DNA of 64,000 nt from JAAFIM01 sp964467315 (GCA_964467315.1 CAYXSA010000003.1:1-64000); one strand, 5' to 3'. Counted from the first letter of the stretch, positions 33,701 through 42,873 are shown. Numbers and translations: made by a program. Notes: generated from the letters alone by a model not told the origin.

Positions 33701-33933
33701 TGCACGCCCGCCTCCGTAAAAGTAAGGCAAAGTATATTATGTGCTTGGGCATCGGTCTGGAGCAAGATATGCCCGATACGCGCCGTGAGCATATGCGTTT
33801 TGCCTGTTCCTGGACCTGCTATCGCCATCACGGGGCCATCAATCTGGCGCACCGCCTCCCATTGTGAGGCGTTTAGTCGGCGCAAAATCTGCGAAAAATG
33901 CTGATGGCGTTCCTGTTGTATGGGGTTAAACAT
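30745..33933 (-). CDS. UvrD-type helicase fused to a PD-(D/E)XK nuclease with Fe-S-type cysteines
   Basis: A 1062-residue superfamily 1A helicase: Walker A AGPGTGKT at 39-46, LCLTFTEAGVQAM (motif Ia), LIDEFQDTNGAQ (motif II), VGDDDQAIYEFQGA (motif III), LLTAHSAKGLEFRHVFV (motif V) and FYVAMTRAKQGLYL (motif VI). The C-terminal about 270 residues form a RecB/AddB-like nuclease: ALNAYLYCPLSFYYEY, then FWLISDYKTGKT (active-site D and K), and CGQRGCKWC near the end. One upstream Cys plus three downstream is the layout of 4Fe-4S nuclease domains. A role in DNA break processing or repair is likely. It stands alone, with no AddB/RecC partner. Confidence 0.9.
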   Translation of the reverse strand: MFNPIQQERHQHFSQILRRLNASQWEAVRQIDGPVMAIAGPGTGKTHMLTARIGHILLQTDAQAHNILCLTFTEAGVQAMRERLTEFIGAEAHRVHIFTFHSFCNKIIQENADMFGQRRLQPLSELERIEIVREILLNRSIRHPLRRTHASPYFYEQHLTHLMQTMKKEGWSVQQVQEKCAEYLESLPTRADFIYQRNGKTYQKGELKQDKIDEATQRMERLSAAAALLTDYRATLEEKGRYDFEDMILWVIEAFEAHEHLLRRYQEQYLYVLIDEFQDTNGAQKQLVDLLLSYWEDNPNIFVVGDDDQAIYEFQGARLQNTLDFFHRYAERMVLVQLQENYRSTQPILDAAKLLIDQNKIRLISQIGVLSDGKQLFAVAPHALTEAMDTHLRIYPNQLQEEIDIVRRIEQLKEAGCPLHEIAIIFARHKQARNLVRLLEKQGISYQTKRRIDIFQLPIMLNLRQMMRFFAAELAEPYSGEHLLFEILHYEYFAILPSDLALLSKEFSARRAKGEAVHWLDLLRDGALLSTLGLRSGEQITEFVEFVDLLLSRRATLTLPEWVEQLFNRSGLLRHVLDSEQKAWHLEVLYTFLDFVQREGERRADADVQELLDIWQKMEDNRLELGLQKNDFSEQGVQLLTAHSAKGLEFRHVFVINCLADFWEPVSEHRVHQFPLPDTLSFSDDTDALEASRRLFYVAMTRAKQGLYLSYYQRSSDERVQQCSRFVDELLQYESQLRIRREYVTLPSQAVQAAQTTLLMRLSGRSVLPFEVSADHLRALLKGFQFSASALNAYLYCPLSFYYEYLLRIPHTTSYEALFGTALHDALKRLFDHAARQGGSLPPMEQLMTYAQEALNLQPIAQEQKSYYRQWINQQLPAYYESRVEEWTQQLQYQAVYTERYFRQIEVDGVPMTGIIDKMRLVKPSPQHSPFWLISDYKTGKTSSERLAAPSANNPNGGAYWRQLMFYKLLVEQANISPYPVLQAEIDYLTPNYKGHFEQKQIEITTEGTHFFRQLLRSTYDKIMLLDFSNACGQRGCKWCAFTQRIQPIDSFSHPEVESMDE

Positions 33934-34016
33934 GAGAGGGGAGAGGCTATAGTTTCGTGTGTTTTTTTCTTTGCTAAGGTACTACGAAAAAACGGCTCTT
34001 AGGGTTGCGTTGGTTA

Positions 34017-34094
34017 TTTTTTTTGGACTGCCCGCCTGTCCAAAAAGGGGCAAGTGCTCAGGCTATGCGGAGAGCGGGGGCAGTGTCCAAAAAA
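34017..34094. repeat. Palindromic element PE14 (degenerate, two like ends)
   Basis: TTTTTTGGACTGCCCGC at the left and the complementary GGGGGCAGTGTCCAAAAAA at the right; GCTCAGGCTATGCGG replaces GGTCGGGCTAT. The GGAC...GTCC outer pairing replaces the usual GGGCGTGCCC end. Confidence 0.55.
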
Positions 34095-34160
34095 TGGCGA
34101 ATATGCAGTACGATTGCGCTTTGTGTAAATATCTAAGGGGCAATTTCTTACACGCAAAAT

Positions 34161-35885
34161 TTATCGTTCATTATTCATCATTCGCGTTTCGTTTTGGTTC
34201 ATCGACCAGCGCAGCCCAAGCGCGCTAAGTAGGGCGATAGTTCCGCAAATTGCGGCTTCTTGGTACTCCAAAAGTATGAGTTTTCCGATGCCGAAGAGCA
34301 CCGAATACGCCAAAGCTACCGAAAGTAGCAAAGACAAAAGCGCCAGCAAGTAAAACTCCTGCTTATGTGGTATCTCGCCATGCACTTTTAGCCGAAATGC
34401 GGCGGCGGCTTGCTCATCGCCTCGCACCAAAAAGGTAACCCCCACCCAGACTAAAGTCGTAAACAAGACCGTAAACAAGAAACCCGCAGGAAATTCCCAG
34501 CCAAAATACAAGCCCAATAAGGTCGGCAATATCGGCGCAAGCATAGCAGCTATTTCGCTTTCGGCGCTCACTCGCTGCCAATACCAACGCACGATTAAGA
34601 CCCCACCCAAGCCCGCGCCGAACTGCATCAGCAAGCCCCAAGCGGCAGAAATCGAGTCTAAAAACGGCGTTACCGCCAAGCCCACCCCCGCCAAGGCAGC
34701 CGTAGCCCAACGCGCTACGCTTACATAATGCGCCTCGCTTAGATTGGGCGACAAGAAACGCTTGTATAAATCATTGACCAAAAGGCTTGCACCCCAATTT
34801 ATTTGGGTGGAAATCGTACTCATGTACGCTGCAAAAAACGCCGCCAAGAGCAATCCCCGCAAACCTTCGGGCAAAAAATCGCGCATCGCATACACATAGC
34901 CCATTTTTGCATTATCGCCCGCTGTGGGATACAAAATTGAAGCCGCCAAAGCCACCACTATCCAAGCCCAAGGACGCAAACAATAATGCGCTATCTGAAA
35001 TAATAAGGTCGCCCATACGGCATCGCGCTCGCTGCGGGTGCTCATCATACGCTGCGCAATATAGCCGCCCCCACCAGGCTCTGCCCCTGGATACCAAACC
35101 GCCCACCATTGAATGCAGATATAGGTCAGCAGCGCGCCCGTGCCCATCGCAAAACCCTCGCCCCAGCTACCAACGGCAGGGAAAAAGGATAAAAAGCCTT
35201 CCCCGTGTTTGGCGACTACCTTTTCTTTCAGCGCTTCCATGCCGCCTATTTCGGGCGAATGCAAAACGATGTAAGCCAATACGATACAACCCAACATCGC
35301 CACAACAAACTGTAGCGCATCTGTCATCACGACCCCCTTCAGACCAGAGGCAGAAGAATAAAGCATGGTGAGCAGCATCAGCGCCGCCACCGCCCAAAAG
35401 GATTGCCAATACGACAAATCAAAAAAGACCTGCAAAAGAGAAAGCATCGCCACATTTACCCAAGCGATGATGATTCCGTTGAGCAGCAGACCCAGATACA
35501 CCGCCTTAAAACCGCGCAATCTGCGCGCCGTAGTGCCACTGCCGTAGCGCAATTCTATCAATTCCGCCTCCGTCAATACGCCCGAACGCTGCCACAAACG
35601 CGCAAAAAAGAAGGTCGTAAGCATACCCCCCGCCAGAAACGACCACCAAAGCCAATTCCCCGAAATTCCTTTCGTCGTTACCAACTCATTGACAGCAAGC
35701 GGCGTATCTGCCGCGAAGGTCGTAGCCACCATCGACAAACCCGCCCAGTACCAAGGCAAGGAGCGTCCACCCACAAAAAACTGCTCCACACTCTTGCCCG
35801 CCTCGCCCGCATAACGCAAACCCAAAACCACTAAGACCACCAAAAATAAGCCCATTACGAGCCAGTCCGAAGTAGAAAGTATCAC
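34161..35885 (-). CDS. Sodium:solute symporter (SSS family)
   Basis: A 574-residue transporter with about 13 TM helices. SSS features are GLSMVATTFAADTPLAVNELV in TM2, SGLKGVVMTDALQFVVAMLG, MRDFLPEGLRGLLLAAFFAAYMSTISTQINWGASLLVNDLYKRF (the conserved helix 8/9 region) and FGAGLGGVLIVRWYWQR. Substrate is unknown; sodium coupling is inferred from family. Translation starts at GTG (35885); no ATG is available before an upstream stop. The last residues, RMMNNER, are encoded by a decayed heptamer array (AATGATG AATAATG AACGATA), suggesting the C-terminus was remodelled by repeat expansion. Confidence 0.9.
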   Translation of the reverse strand: MILSTSDWLVMGLFLVVLVVLGLRYAGEAGKSVEQFFVGGRSLPWYWAGLSMVATTFAADTPLAVNELVTTKGISGNWLWWSFLAGGMLTTFFFARLWQRSGVLTEAELIELRYGSGTTARRLRGFKAVYLGLLLNGIIIAWVNVAMLSLLQVFFDLSYWQSFWAVAALMLLTMLYSSASGLKGVVMTDALQFVVAMLGCIVLAYIVLHSPEIGGMEALKEKVVAKHGEGFLSFFPAVGSWGEGFAMGTGALLTYICIQWWAVWYPGAEPGGGGYIAQRMMSTRSERDAVWATLLFQIAHYCLRPWAWIVVALAASILYPTAGDNAKMGYVYAMRDFLPEGLRGLLLAAFFAAYMSTISTQINWGASLLVNDLYKRFLSPNLSEAHYVSVARWATAALAGVGLAVTPFLDSISAAWGLLMQFGAGLGGVLIVRWYWQRVSAESEIAAMLAPILPTLLGLYFGWEFPAGFLFTVLFTTLVWVGVTFLVRGDEQAAAAFRLKVHGEIPHKQEFYLLALLSLLLSVALAYSVLFGIGKLILLEYQEAAICGTIALLSALGLRWSMNQNETRMMNNER

Positions 35886-36058
35886 GCCGTATATCCTTGT
35901 CTAATGGTTTTCGATTTATGTAGATTTGGGGGGCGAAAATACGCTTTTTATTTTTCCTACGCCTGTCCTTAAAAAATAGGCTTGCTTAGATATGCCGACA
36001 ATCGCCGTAGCGCTGTATCTTCGGCGTATCGTTTCACAGTTCATTTTTTTCGCTCCTT

Positions 36059-37879
36059 ATGTCTACACCACAAAACGAGCTGCTACAATGGTGGCAGCAG
36101 CGCACAGACTTAGAAAAAAGCTACCTGCTTGTTAATTTTGAGGTCTACCCCGATGCCCACAGCGGGGAAGATTTTACTTTCGCGGTGCGCGCAAAACTGC
36201 GCAGCCTAAGCAGCAAAGAAACGGCAGCACCTACCATAGAGCAGCTCGAAAACATCGTCAATATGCAGCACCTGTATCTAAGCAACAGAGATAAGGGCAG
36301 CATTGGCGATTTGCTGGATAATCTCGACTTGGGTTTGAACGAGGGGGGAAATTTAGACTTGGATTTGGAAAATTTTGATTTGGATTTGACCCAAGATACA
36401 GCAGAAAGCGCTCATATCGGCGTGGATATGGAACTGGATTTGGGAGAGGAGGAAGAAGCAGAAAACGCAGGGGAGGAATTAGACTTGTCGCTAACAAGCA
36501 TCGCTTGGATAGGGCGCTTCGCGGGCTTGCGGGTGCTGCATTTGACGAGTCAGCCGCAACTAAGGAATTTCGAGGGCTTGCAGCATTGCAAAGACTTGGA
36601 GGAATTATATGCAGAGGATAGCCCTATTGAGGATATAAATGCTTTGCAAAATTTATCGAAACTTCGGGTACTCTGCTTAAACTGTTTGCAGGTGGCAGCG
36701 CTGGAGCTTCGCAATAGCAGCTCTTTAGAAACCTTAGTTTTGGGTGGGGCTACGGGTCTACAGTCCTTGCGCCTGCCCAATGTTGCTTGTCTTAGCCATC
36801 TCGACTGCGAGGACTGCGAGCAGCTAAAAGAACTACATTTGGGGGCGGATTTGGGGCAGCTTCGCTACCTAAATCTAAGGTCTTGCAATGTGTCGAGTTT
36901 GGATTTTTTGGCACATTGTACGGCGTTGGAGGAATTGTATTTATCGTTTAATCGAGAATTATCGGACTTGTCGGCGCTGCCGATGGGCAAGCTGAAACAC
37001 CTATACGCACAGGGGCTTAGTGCCTTATCGGATTGGAGTTTTCTAGCAAAGGGCACTTCGATACAGACAGCGGAATTATCGTTTTCTCAAATTGGCGATG
37101 CGAGCGTATTGGGTGGGCACGCCGATTTGGAGATTTTATATGCGGAGGACTGCGGACTGGAGAGCTTGAATGTTTCACATTTTTCGAAGCTGTCTACCCT
37201 GAATTGTGCGGGCAATGCGCTAACGCGCATAGAGGGCTTAGAAAAATGTACGGCGCTAAAAGAATTTTGTTGCTCACGCAACCAAATCAATACTTTAGCG
37301 GGTATCGCAGGCTGTGTAGCCTTGCAGACTATAGACTGCGACGTAAACCAACTCAGGGAAATCGACGAATTGGCGGCATTGGAAGGGCTGGAGTCGCTAA
37401 ACTGTTCGATGAATGCGCTGGAGCGTTTGCCTAAATTTGCTGCCCTTTCGCCTTTGTCGGATTTACGCTGCGCGAACAACCAGATAAAGAGCCTGCAACC
37501 CTTAGCGGCGTTGCAACATTTGTGGGAATTGGATTGCGGGGGCAATCCGCTGCAAAATTTGCAGGGGCTGCCGCTGGCGGCGTTGACGGGGCTTTTTTGT
37601 GTCGAAACGGGTTTGACAAGTTTGGAGGGGCTGGAAAATGCGCCGCTTTTGGAGCACCTGAATTGCAATAATAATAATATATCGAGTTTGGCGGCTTTGG
37701 CGGGCTGCGCCAAGCTATCGGATATAGATTTTGCCTATAATCAGGTGGAAAGTCTGCAGCCCTTGTTTGGTTTGGCGCAATTATCGCGTATCTCCTACAG
37801 AAGCAATCCGCTAACAGATGAAGAATTGGCGCGATTTGCGGAGCATTTGCCTGCTTGTGAACGGGAGGGCTGGGAATAG
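36059..37879 (+). CDS. Leucine-rich repeat protein with acidic linker
   Basis: A 606-residue protein without signal peptide or TM helix. Residues 1-90 are a helical N-terminal region, followed by an acidic low-complexity stretch (LDNLDLGLNEGGNLDLDLE; DLTQDTAES; LGEEEEAENAGEELDLSL, about 90-142). Residues about 145-600 form some 19-20 LRRs of about 22 residues of the bacterial SDS22/internalin type (LRVLHL; LEELYAEDSPIEDINALQNLSKL; LDCDVNQLREIDELAALEGLESLNCS). Such folds bind proteins; here probably in the cytosol, partner unknown. The Cys-rich LNCS/LDCG variants in the repeats are a peculiarity. Confidence 0.83.
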   Translation: MSTPQNELLQWWQQRTDLEKSYLLVNFEVYPDAHSGEDFTFAVRAKLRSLSSKETAAPTIEQLENIVNMQHLYLSNRDKGSIGDLLDNLDLGLNEGGNLDLDLENFDLDLTQDTAESAHIGVDMELDLGEEEEAENAGEELDLSLTSIAWIGRFAGLRVLHLTSQPQLRNFEGLQHCKDLEELYAEDSPIEDINALQNLSKLRVLCLNCLQVAALELRNSSSLETLVLGGATGLQSLRLPNVACLSHLDCEDCEQLKELHLGADLGQLRYLNLRSCNVSSLDFLAHCTALEELYLSFNRELSDLSALPMGKLKHLYAQGLSALSDWSFLAKGTSIQTAELSFSQIGDASVLGGHADLEILYAEDCGLESLNVSHFSKLSTLNCAGNALTRIEGLEKCTALKEFCCSRNQINTLAGIAGCVALQTIDCDVNQLREIDELAALEGLESLNCSMNALERLPKFAALSPLSDLRCANNQIKSLQPLAALQHLWELDCGGNPLQNLQGLPLAALTGLFCVETGLTSLEGLENAPLLEHLNCNNNNISSLAALAGCAKLSDIDFAYNQVESLQPLFGLAQLSRISYRSNPLTDEELARFAEHLPACEREGWE

Positions 37880-37925
37880 GGCGGCAAAAGCCTGCGCAGT
37901 GCCACCCTTTGTGGCACTGCGGCTT

Positions 37926-38011
37926 GCGTGAGGGATAGTAGAGCCGTGATTTATCACGGCTCGGATAGCCCGACCGCAGCCCCTTTTTAGGGCTGCGGGC
38001 ACGCCCAAAAA
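37926..38011 (-). repeat. Palindromic element PE15 (class I, minimal form)
   Basis: GCGTGAGGGATAGTAGAGCCGTGAT, palindrome partner ATCACGGCTC, GGATAGCCCGACC, hairpin GCAGCCC-CTTTTTA-GGGCTGC, GGGCACGCCC, A-tract. An outboard satellite hairpin GCAGTGCCAC/GTGGCACTGC lies at 37896-37921, just after the LRR gene. Confidence 0.85.
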
Positions 38012-38060
38012 CGGAGCAGCCCTCCGCGAAGCGAAAAAAGAAGAAAAACTGTACTATAAG

Positions 38061-40625
38061 ATGAATTATACGACTGTCTTGCGCTATTGTGCTGTCTTTA
38101 TTTGGCTGGCTTTTTTGTCGGCTTGTGCGCGCCCGAAGTACCTCAAAGAGGGGCAATTTTTGCTTACGGGGCATACGATTGCCTTTGAGAAGCAAGCCTA
38201 TAAATTGCAGGAAGACCAAGATTTGATTTATTACGAATTAGACCCGACTGTCAAGCAAAAGCCGAACTTAAAGGTACTGGGTATGCGCCCTTTGCTGTTT
38301 TTTTATCGGACATTTCGCAATGCAAAAAAAGAGCAGCGCATACGGTATTGGTTCAAAACAAAGGTGGGCGAGCCGCCGACCATACTCGACACTGTAGCCT
38401 GTGAGCGCTCGGCGCGCTCTATGCGTTTTCAGCTCAACCACAAGGGCTATTATGCTGCCGAAAGCCGCTATAGCATCAAATACAAGCGGCACAAAGCCTT
38501 TGTAACCTATCATGTGCGCACGAATGCGCCGACTTTGATAGATAGCGTACATTTTTCTTCGCCCGACAGCCTCATAGAAGCCATCATGATACGCGAGCGC
38601 GGGGGCAGTTTGCTGAAAAAGGGGCAGCCTTTGACGCAGACAGCCTTTGAGGCGGAAAAAGCGCGGGTGGCTATAACTATAGGCAATGCAGGTTACGAAA
38701 AATTTAGCTGGAATTTCATCAGTTTTGAGGCGGATACGGTGCGCGCCAACAATCCCAACACCTACACGGCACAGCCCAAGCGCTTTAGGCAGCCTTTGGA
38801 GCAGGGCGAGCCGCGCGCGATAGTGTACGTCAATGTACTACCGTACACGGATACGATGGAGATGCACCCCGTTTATACGGTGCGCAAGGTCTGGGTAAAT
38901 CCCGAAATTGAAGAAGCCACTTTGCTTCCGCACCAAAAGCGCACGATAAAAAAGGATTCTACCTTTGTGGCTATTAGCCGAGATACGACCCTAAAATTCC
39001 CCGAAAAGAAATTTTATGCCAGCGAAAGCGAGATACCCGCTACAGATTCCCTGCTTTTTGTGCTGCTGCGCACCAAGGGCACAAAAGCCGTCGTGCGCGA
39101 TGCCGTCTTAGCCGATGCCCTACAAGTGGGCGTAGGCGGGCGCTACAGCTATGCACAGACCAAACAAACGGTGCAGGCTATTACGGATTTGGATGTGTTT
39201 AAGTTTCCGCGTCTGGAATATGTCCGCGCCGAAAACGGCAGCCCCACCGATTTGGACTGTATTATCAAGATGCGCCCCGCCAATAAGAATGTTTTTTCGA
39301 TGGATGTAGAGGTAAATTCCTACAATGCCAATCTCGGTTCGGCGCTGAATTTCAGCTATCGCAATCGCAATATATTCAGAGGGGCGGAGGTTTTCGCGGT
39401 AAAATTGGAGTTGGGCGGTGCGTTTCGCACCTCTCAAGATAGCACTTTGGGCGCGGATGCTACTTGGCTCGACCAAGTGGTGTCTTTGTTGGATATCAAC
39501 GCCGAAAGCAGCCTATATTTTCCGCGCCTGCTCGCGCCTCGCCGCTGGGTGCAACGCACTTTGGGCGGTACGACCCGCTTTTCTATCGGTTATCGCTTTT
39601 TGCGGCAGGGCACGGATTTGAAAAGTGTAAGCTCCGTATATGCCCGCTTTTTTAGCTACGATTGGCGCTCGCGGGCAAATAGCCATCACCATTTTGCGCT
39701 CAATCCGCTCTCGCTCAATATCACCTTCGAGCCAGGTCTGTCGGAGGCTTTCGAGGAAAAACTACGCCAAAGCAATCCCGCTTTGCTCGCCTCTTTGAAG
39801 GATAAATTTGTTATTCCGAGCTTAGATTTTACCTACACCTTCACCACGCCCGAACGCGTCGCCTCCAATAGCTGGTTTGTCAAACTCTACGGCGAAACGG
39901 CGGGCAATGTTTTGAATGTTTTGGATAGGCTGGTGGTGCCTGCGCAGCCTTTTCAGTTTTTTGGCGACATCGACTATTCGCAGTACATCAAAGCCGATAT
40001 GGACATACGCTATTCGGTCTATATCAACCGCAAACAATCCTTTGTGATGCGCATTCTGGCGGGTGCAGCGTTGCCCTATAGCAATGGCGAAAACAAGGGC
40101 GTGCCCTTTTCGCGCCGCTTCTTTTTGGGCGGACCGAATAGCATGCGCGCTTGGGGTCTGCGCCAAATCGGACCAGGACGCATAAAAGGCGACCCCGCCG
40201 CCGCCTTCCAATTGGGCGATGTCCGTCTGGAACTGAATGCCGAGTATCGCTTTAAATTTAATTCTTGGATAGCGGGGGCGATTTTTGTCGACGCGGGCAA
40301 CGTCTGGCTCTGGAAACCAACGGAAAGCGCCAGCATCACCCCGCCCGCCGCACCGCAGCCCGACGGGGTTATTAGAGCCGATTTTTTGAGCGAACTCGCC
40401 ATAGGTACGGGCTTCGGACTGCGCTTAGATTTCTCCTTTTTTGTCCTGCGTTTCGACTACGGCATACAACTCTACAACCCCGCAGGATACGGACTCCTGC
40501 CCGACGGCACTACCCGCTATTGGAACCTACCGCCCACCCTCAACTGGGATTTGCGCCCGCCTTACGGACTTTCGCGCCCCTTCACGCATAGCAATTTTGT
40601 ACTCGGCATCGGCTACCCCTTTTAA
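38061..40625 (+). CDS. tamL: TamL-type BamA-superfamily outer-membrane lipoprotein
   Basis: An 854-residue protein with a lipobox FLSAC (Cys22) followed by ARPKYLKEGQFLLTG, the usual start of Bacteroidota TamL. Residues about 25-420 contain POTRA-like domains (VRTNAPTLIDSVHFSSPDSLIEA; YTVRKVWVNPEI; YSYAQTKQTVQAITDLDVFK). The C-terminal about 430 residues are a 16-stranded Omp85 barrel with RRFFLGGPNSMRAWGLRQIGPG as the conserved (R/V)RG(F/Y)-loop region and a terminal strand FVLGIGYPF. It should help insert or assemble outer-membrane components together with TamB, which is not in this window. A heptamer array starts inside the stop codon. Confidence 0.85.
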   Translation: MNYTTVLRYCAVFIWLAFLSACARPKYLKEGQFLLTGHTIAFEKQAYKLQEDQDLIYYELDPTVKQKPNLKVLGMRPLLFFYRTFRNAKKEQRIRYWFKTKVGEPPTILDTVACERSARSMRFQLNHKGYYAAESRYSIKYKRHKAFVTYHVRTNAPTLIDSVHFSSPDSLIEAIMIRERGGSLLKKGQPLTQTAFEAEKARVAITIGNAGYEKFSWNFISFEADTVRANNPNTYTAQPKRFRQPLEQGEPRAIVYVNVLPYTDTMEMHPVYTVRKVWVNPEIEEATLLPHQKRTIKKDSTFVAISRDTTLKFPEKKFYASESEIPATDSLLFVLLRTKGTKAVVRDAVLADALQVGVGGRYSYAQTKQTVQAITDLDVFKFPRLEYVRAENGSPTDLDCIIKMRPANKNVFSMDVEVNSYNANLGSALNFSYRNRNIFRGAEVFAVKLELGGAFRTSQDSTLGADATWLDQVVSLLDINAESSLYFPRLLAPRRWVQRTLGGTTRFSIGYRFLRQGTDLKSVSSVYARFFSYDWRSRANSHHHFALNPLSLNITFEPGLSEAFEEKLRQSNPALLASLKDKFVIPSLDFTYTFTTPERVASNSWFVKLYGETAGNVLNVLDRLVVPAQPFQFFGDIDYSQYIKADMDIRYSVYINRKQSFVMRILAGAALPYSNGENKGVPFSRRFFLGGPNSMRAWGLRQIGPGRIKGDPAAAFQLGDVRLELNAEYRFKFNSWIAGAIFVDAGNVWLWKPTESASITPPAAPQPDGVIRADFLSELAIGTGFGLRLDFSFFVLRFDYGIQLYNPAGYGLLPDGTTRYWNLPPTLNWDLRPPYGLSRPFTHSNFVLGIGYPF

Positions 40626-40658
40626 TGACGAATGACGAATGACGAATGACGAATGACG
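40624..40658 (+). repeat. Heptanucleotide array (AATGACG)x5
   Basis: Five perfect copies, starting inside the TAA stop of tamL. Then follow GAAGTTGACGCGAAGCGAA, close to the module inside PE8 and PE22, and AT-rich DNA up to PE16. The gap 40626-40974 holds no gene. Confidence 0.9.
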
Positions 40659-40738
40659 AAGTTGACGCGAAGCGAATGTTGCACATAAACCATTGATAAC
40701 CAAGTATATTCACAAATTTTTCACTTTTCACTGTTCAC

Positions 40739-40836
40739 TTTTTTGGGCGTGCCCGCCTGCCCAAAAAGGGGCAGGCGGTCGGGCTATTCATTGCGAGCCG
40801 TAGCATGCTACGGCTCTACATTGCTATCCCTCACGC
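40739..40836 (+). repeat. Palindromic element PE16 (class I)
   Basis: T-tract, GGGCGTGCCC, hairpin GCCTGCCC-AAAAA-GGGGCAGGC, GGTCGGGCTATTCATTGC, GAGCCGTAGC/GCTACGGCTC, CATTGCTATCCCTCACGC. A CCCCGCGCC/GCGCGGGG satellite hairpin follows outboard (40852-40872). Confidence 0.87.
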
Positions 40837-40974
40837 TTTGCTGCCCCGCGCCAAAGGAGCGCGGGGCGCGGGGTATTGCCTGCCATTTTGGCATTTTTTC
40901 GCAAATGGAACGTCTTTTGGCAAGCGCCCACAGTAAGACAATTCCATCTAACGAATATCAACCTTCATAAAATC

Positions 40975-42873
40975 ATGACTGTACAACGCGGTTCTATCTC
41001 CGTACAAACGGAAAACATTTTTCCGATAATCAAGAAATTTCTCTATTCCGACCAAGAGATATTCCTGCGCGAGCTGGTTGCCAATGCCACCGATGCCACC
41101 CAAAAGCTGCTAACGCTGGTCAATCGCGGCGACATCACAGAAGATGTGAGCGATTTGCGCATTGAAGTCATCTTAGACAAAGAAAACCGCACCATCACCG
41201 TCCGAGATAAAGGCATCGGTATGACTGAAGAAGAGATGCAAAAGTATCTCAATCAAGTCGCCTTTTCCTCTGCCCGCGAATTTTTGGACAAGTACAAAAG
41301 CACCGAAACCCAGATAATTGGGCATTTTGGCTTAGGTTTTTACTCGGCGTTTATGGTTGCTTCCAAAGTCGAGGTAATTAGCCGCTCTTACCAAAAAGAT
41401 GCAAAAACCACCAGCTGGAGCTGCGATGGCTCCCCCGAATATACCATAGAAACCGACCTGCCGCAGCGCCCCATGCGCGGCACGGATATCGTGCTGCACA
41501 TCAGCGACGACGCAGACGAATATCTAAGCGAGTACCGCATCGGCGAACTACTTTCCAAATACTGCAAATTCCTACCCATCGCCATACAGTTCGGCAGCCA
41601 AACTAAAGACTTCGCTACAGAGGCTTTTCCCGATGTGGTTACAGGCGTAGACGAAGACGGCAACACCTCTTCCAGCATCGAAATACCCAATATCGTCAAC
41701 AATACTGCGCCCCTTTGGAAACGCAATCCCCAAGACCTTAAAGACGAAGATTATGTAGCCTTCTACGACGAACTCTATCCCGCCAGCCCCAAACCCCTGT
41801 TTTGGGTGCATCTCAATATCGACTATCCGTTCAACCTCACGGGCGTTTTGTACTTCCCCAAAGTATCCAACACCATTGAGGCTTCACGCAATAAAATACA
41901 ACTCTACAGCAACCAAGTATTCGTAACGGACGAGGTAAAAGACATCGTTCCCGAATTTTTGATGCACCTACACGGCGTTATAGACTCGCCCGATATTCCG
42001 CTAAACGTATCGCGCAGCTACCTGCAAAGCGACCGCAATGTAAAACGCATCAGCGAATATATCACCCGCAAAGTGGCTGACAAATTGTCGGAGCTTTTCC
42101 GCAAAGACCGCCCCGCCTTCGTCGAAAAATGGGATAGCATCAGCATCTTCGTAAAATACGGTATCATCGCCGAGCCTAAATTTTCGGATAAGGCGATAGA
42201 CTTCCTGCTGGTACAAAATGCCAAAGGCGAGCATTTCACGCTCAAAGAATACATCGAAAAGGTAAAGCCCCTGCAAACGAACAAAGACAATCGCACGGTG
42301 CTGATTTATACCAACGACCTCGTAGCACATGATTCGCTCGTACAGTCGGCAGCGCAATTTAGCTACGATGTTTTGTACTTCGATTCCGCTATCGATGCGC
42401 ATCTGATGCAGCACTTGGAGCAAAAAGATAATAGCAGCTATTTTGCGCGTTTGGATTCGGATTCTTTGCACAACCTAGTGCATAAAGACGACCAGCCCGC
42501 AGTAGCGCTTTCGAGCGAAGAGCAAAAGGCATTGGAGGAACAATTCCGCAAAATAGTCGCAACTCCCAGCGTGCAGATACAGCTGCAGCATCTCGCCGAA
42601 AGCGATTTGCCTATCAGCATCACCCGCCCCGAATACCTGCGCCGCGTGCGCGATATGAGTTTCTCCAACCCCAATAGCGAAGAAATGAGCCGCTTCGGGG
42701 AGTACTACAATATCGTATTGAATACCAATCACCCGACTATAGCGCAGCTTTCGCAGTCGCCCAGCGAGGAGCAAGCGCGCTACCTCTACCAACTCGCTTG
42801 CTTACAGCAAAATATGCTCAAAGGCAACGATTTGACGGAGTTTATCAAAAAGTCGGTGTCGATGCTGAAATAG
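40975..42873 (+). CDS. htpG: Hsp90-family chaperone HtpG
   Basis: A 632-residue cytosolic chaperone. The GHKL ATPase domain shows IFLRELVANATDATQKL (variant of RELISNASDA), VRDKGIGMTEEEM, and IGHFGLGFYSAFMVA with the ATP lid. Middle domain: LFWVHLNIDYPFNLTGVLYFPK and RVFVTDE-like NQVFVTDEVKDIVPEFLMHLHGVIDSPDIPLNVSRSYLQ. The C-terminal dimer domain is shorter than in E. coli. Start is the ATG just before TVQRGSISVQTENIF; the longer frame runs through repeat sequence. An intrinsic terminator lies 29 bp after the stop. Confidence 0.96.
   Translation: MTVQRGSISVQTENIFPIIKKFLYSDQEIFLRELVANATDATQKLLTLVNRGDITEDVSDLRIEVILDKENRTITVRDKGIGMTEEEMQKYLNQVAFSSAREFLDKYKSTETQIIGHFGLGFYSAFMVASKVEVISRSYQKDAKTTSWSCDGSPEYTIETDLPQRPMRGTDIVLHISDDADEYLSEYRIGELLSKYCKFLPIAIQFGSQTKDFATEAFPDVVTGVDEDGNTSSSIEIPNIVNNTAPLWKRNPQDLKDEDYVAFYDELYPASPKPLFWVHLNIDYPFNLTGVLYFPKVSNTIEASRNKIQLYSNQVFVTDEVKDIVPEFLMHLHGVIDSPDIPLNVSRSYLQSDRNVKRISEYITRKVADKLSELFRKDRPAFVEKWDSISIFVKYGIIAEPKFSDKAIDFLLVQNAKGEHFTLKEYIEKVKPLQTNKDNRTVLIYTNDLVAHDSLVQSAAQFSYDVLYFDSAIDAHLMQHLEQKDNSSYFARLDSDSLHNLVHKDDQPAVALSSEEQKALEEQFRKIVATPSVQIQLQHLAESDLPISITRPEYLRRVRDMSFSNPNSEEMSRFGEYYNIVLNTNHPTIAQLSQSPSEEQARYLYQLACLQQNMLKGNDLTEFIKKSVSMLK

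Noticed and set aside
37431..38219. 262-residue minus-strand open frame
   Set aside because: It runs antisense through the LRR gene, PE15 and the start of tamL, and its sequence is Pro/Arg/Ser-rich shadow translation.
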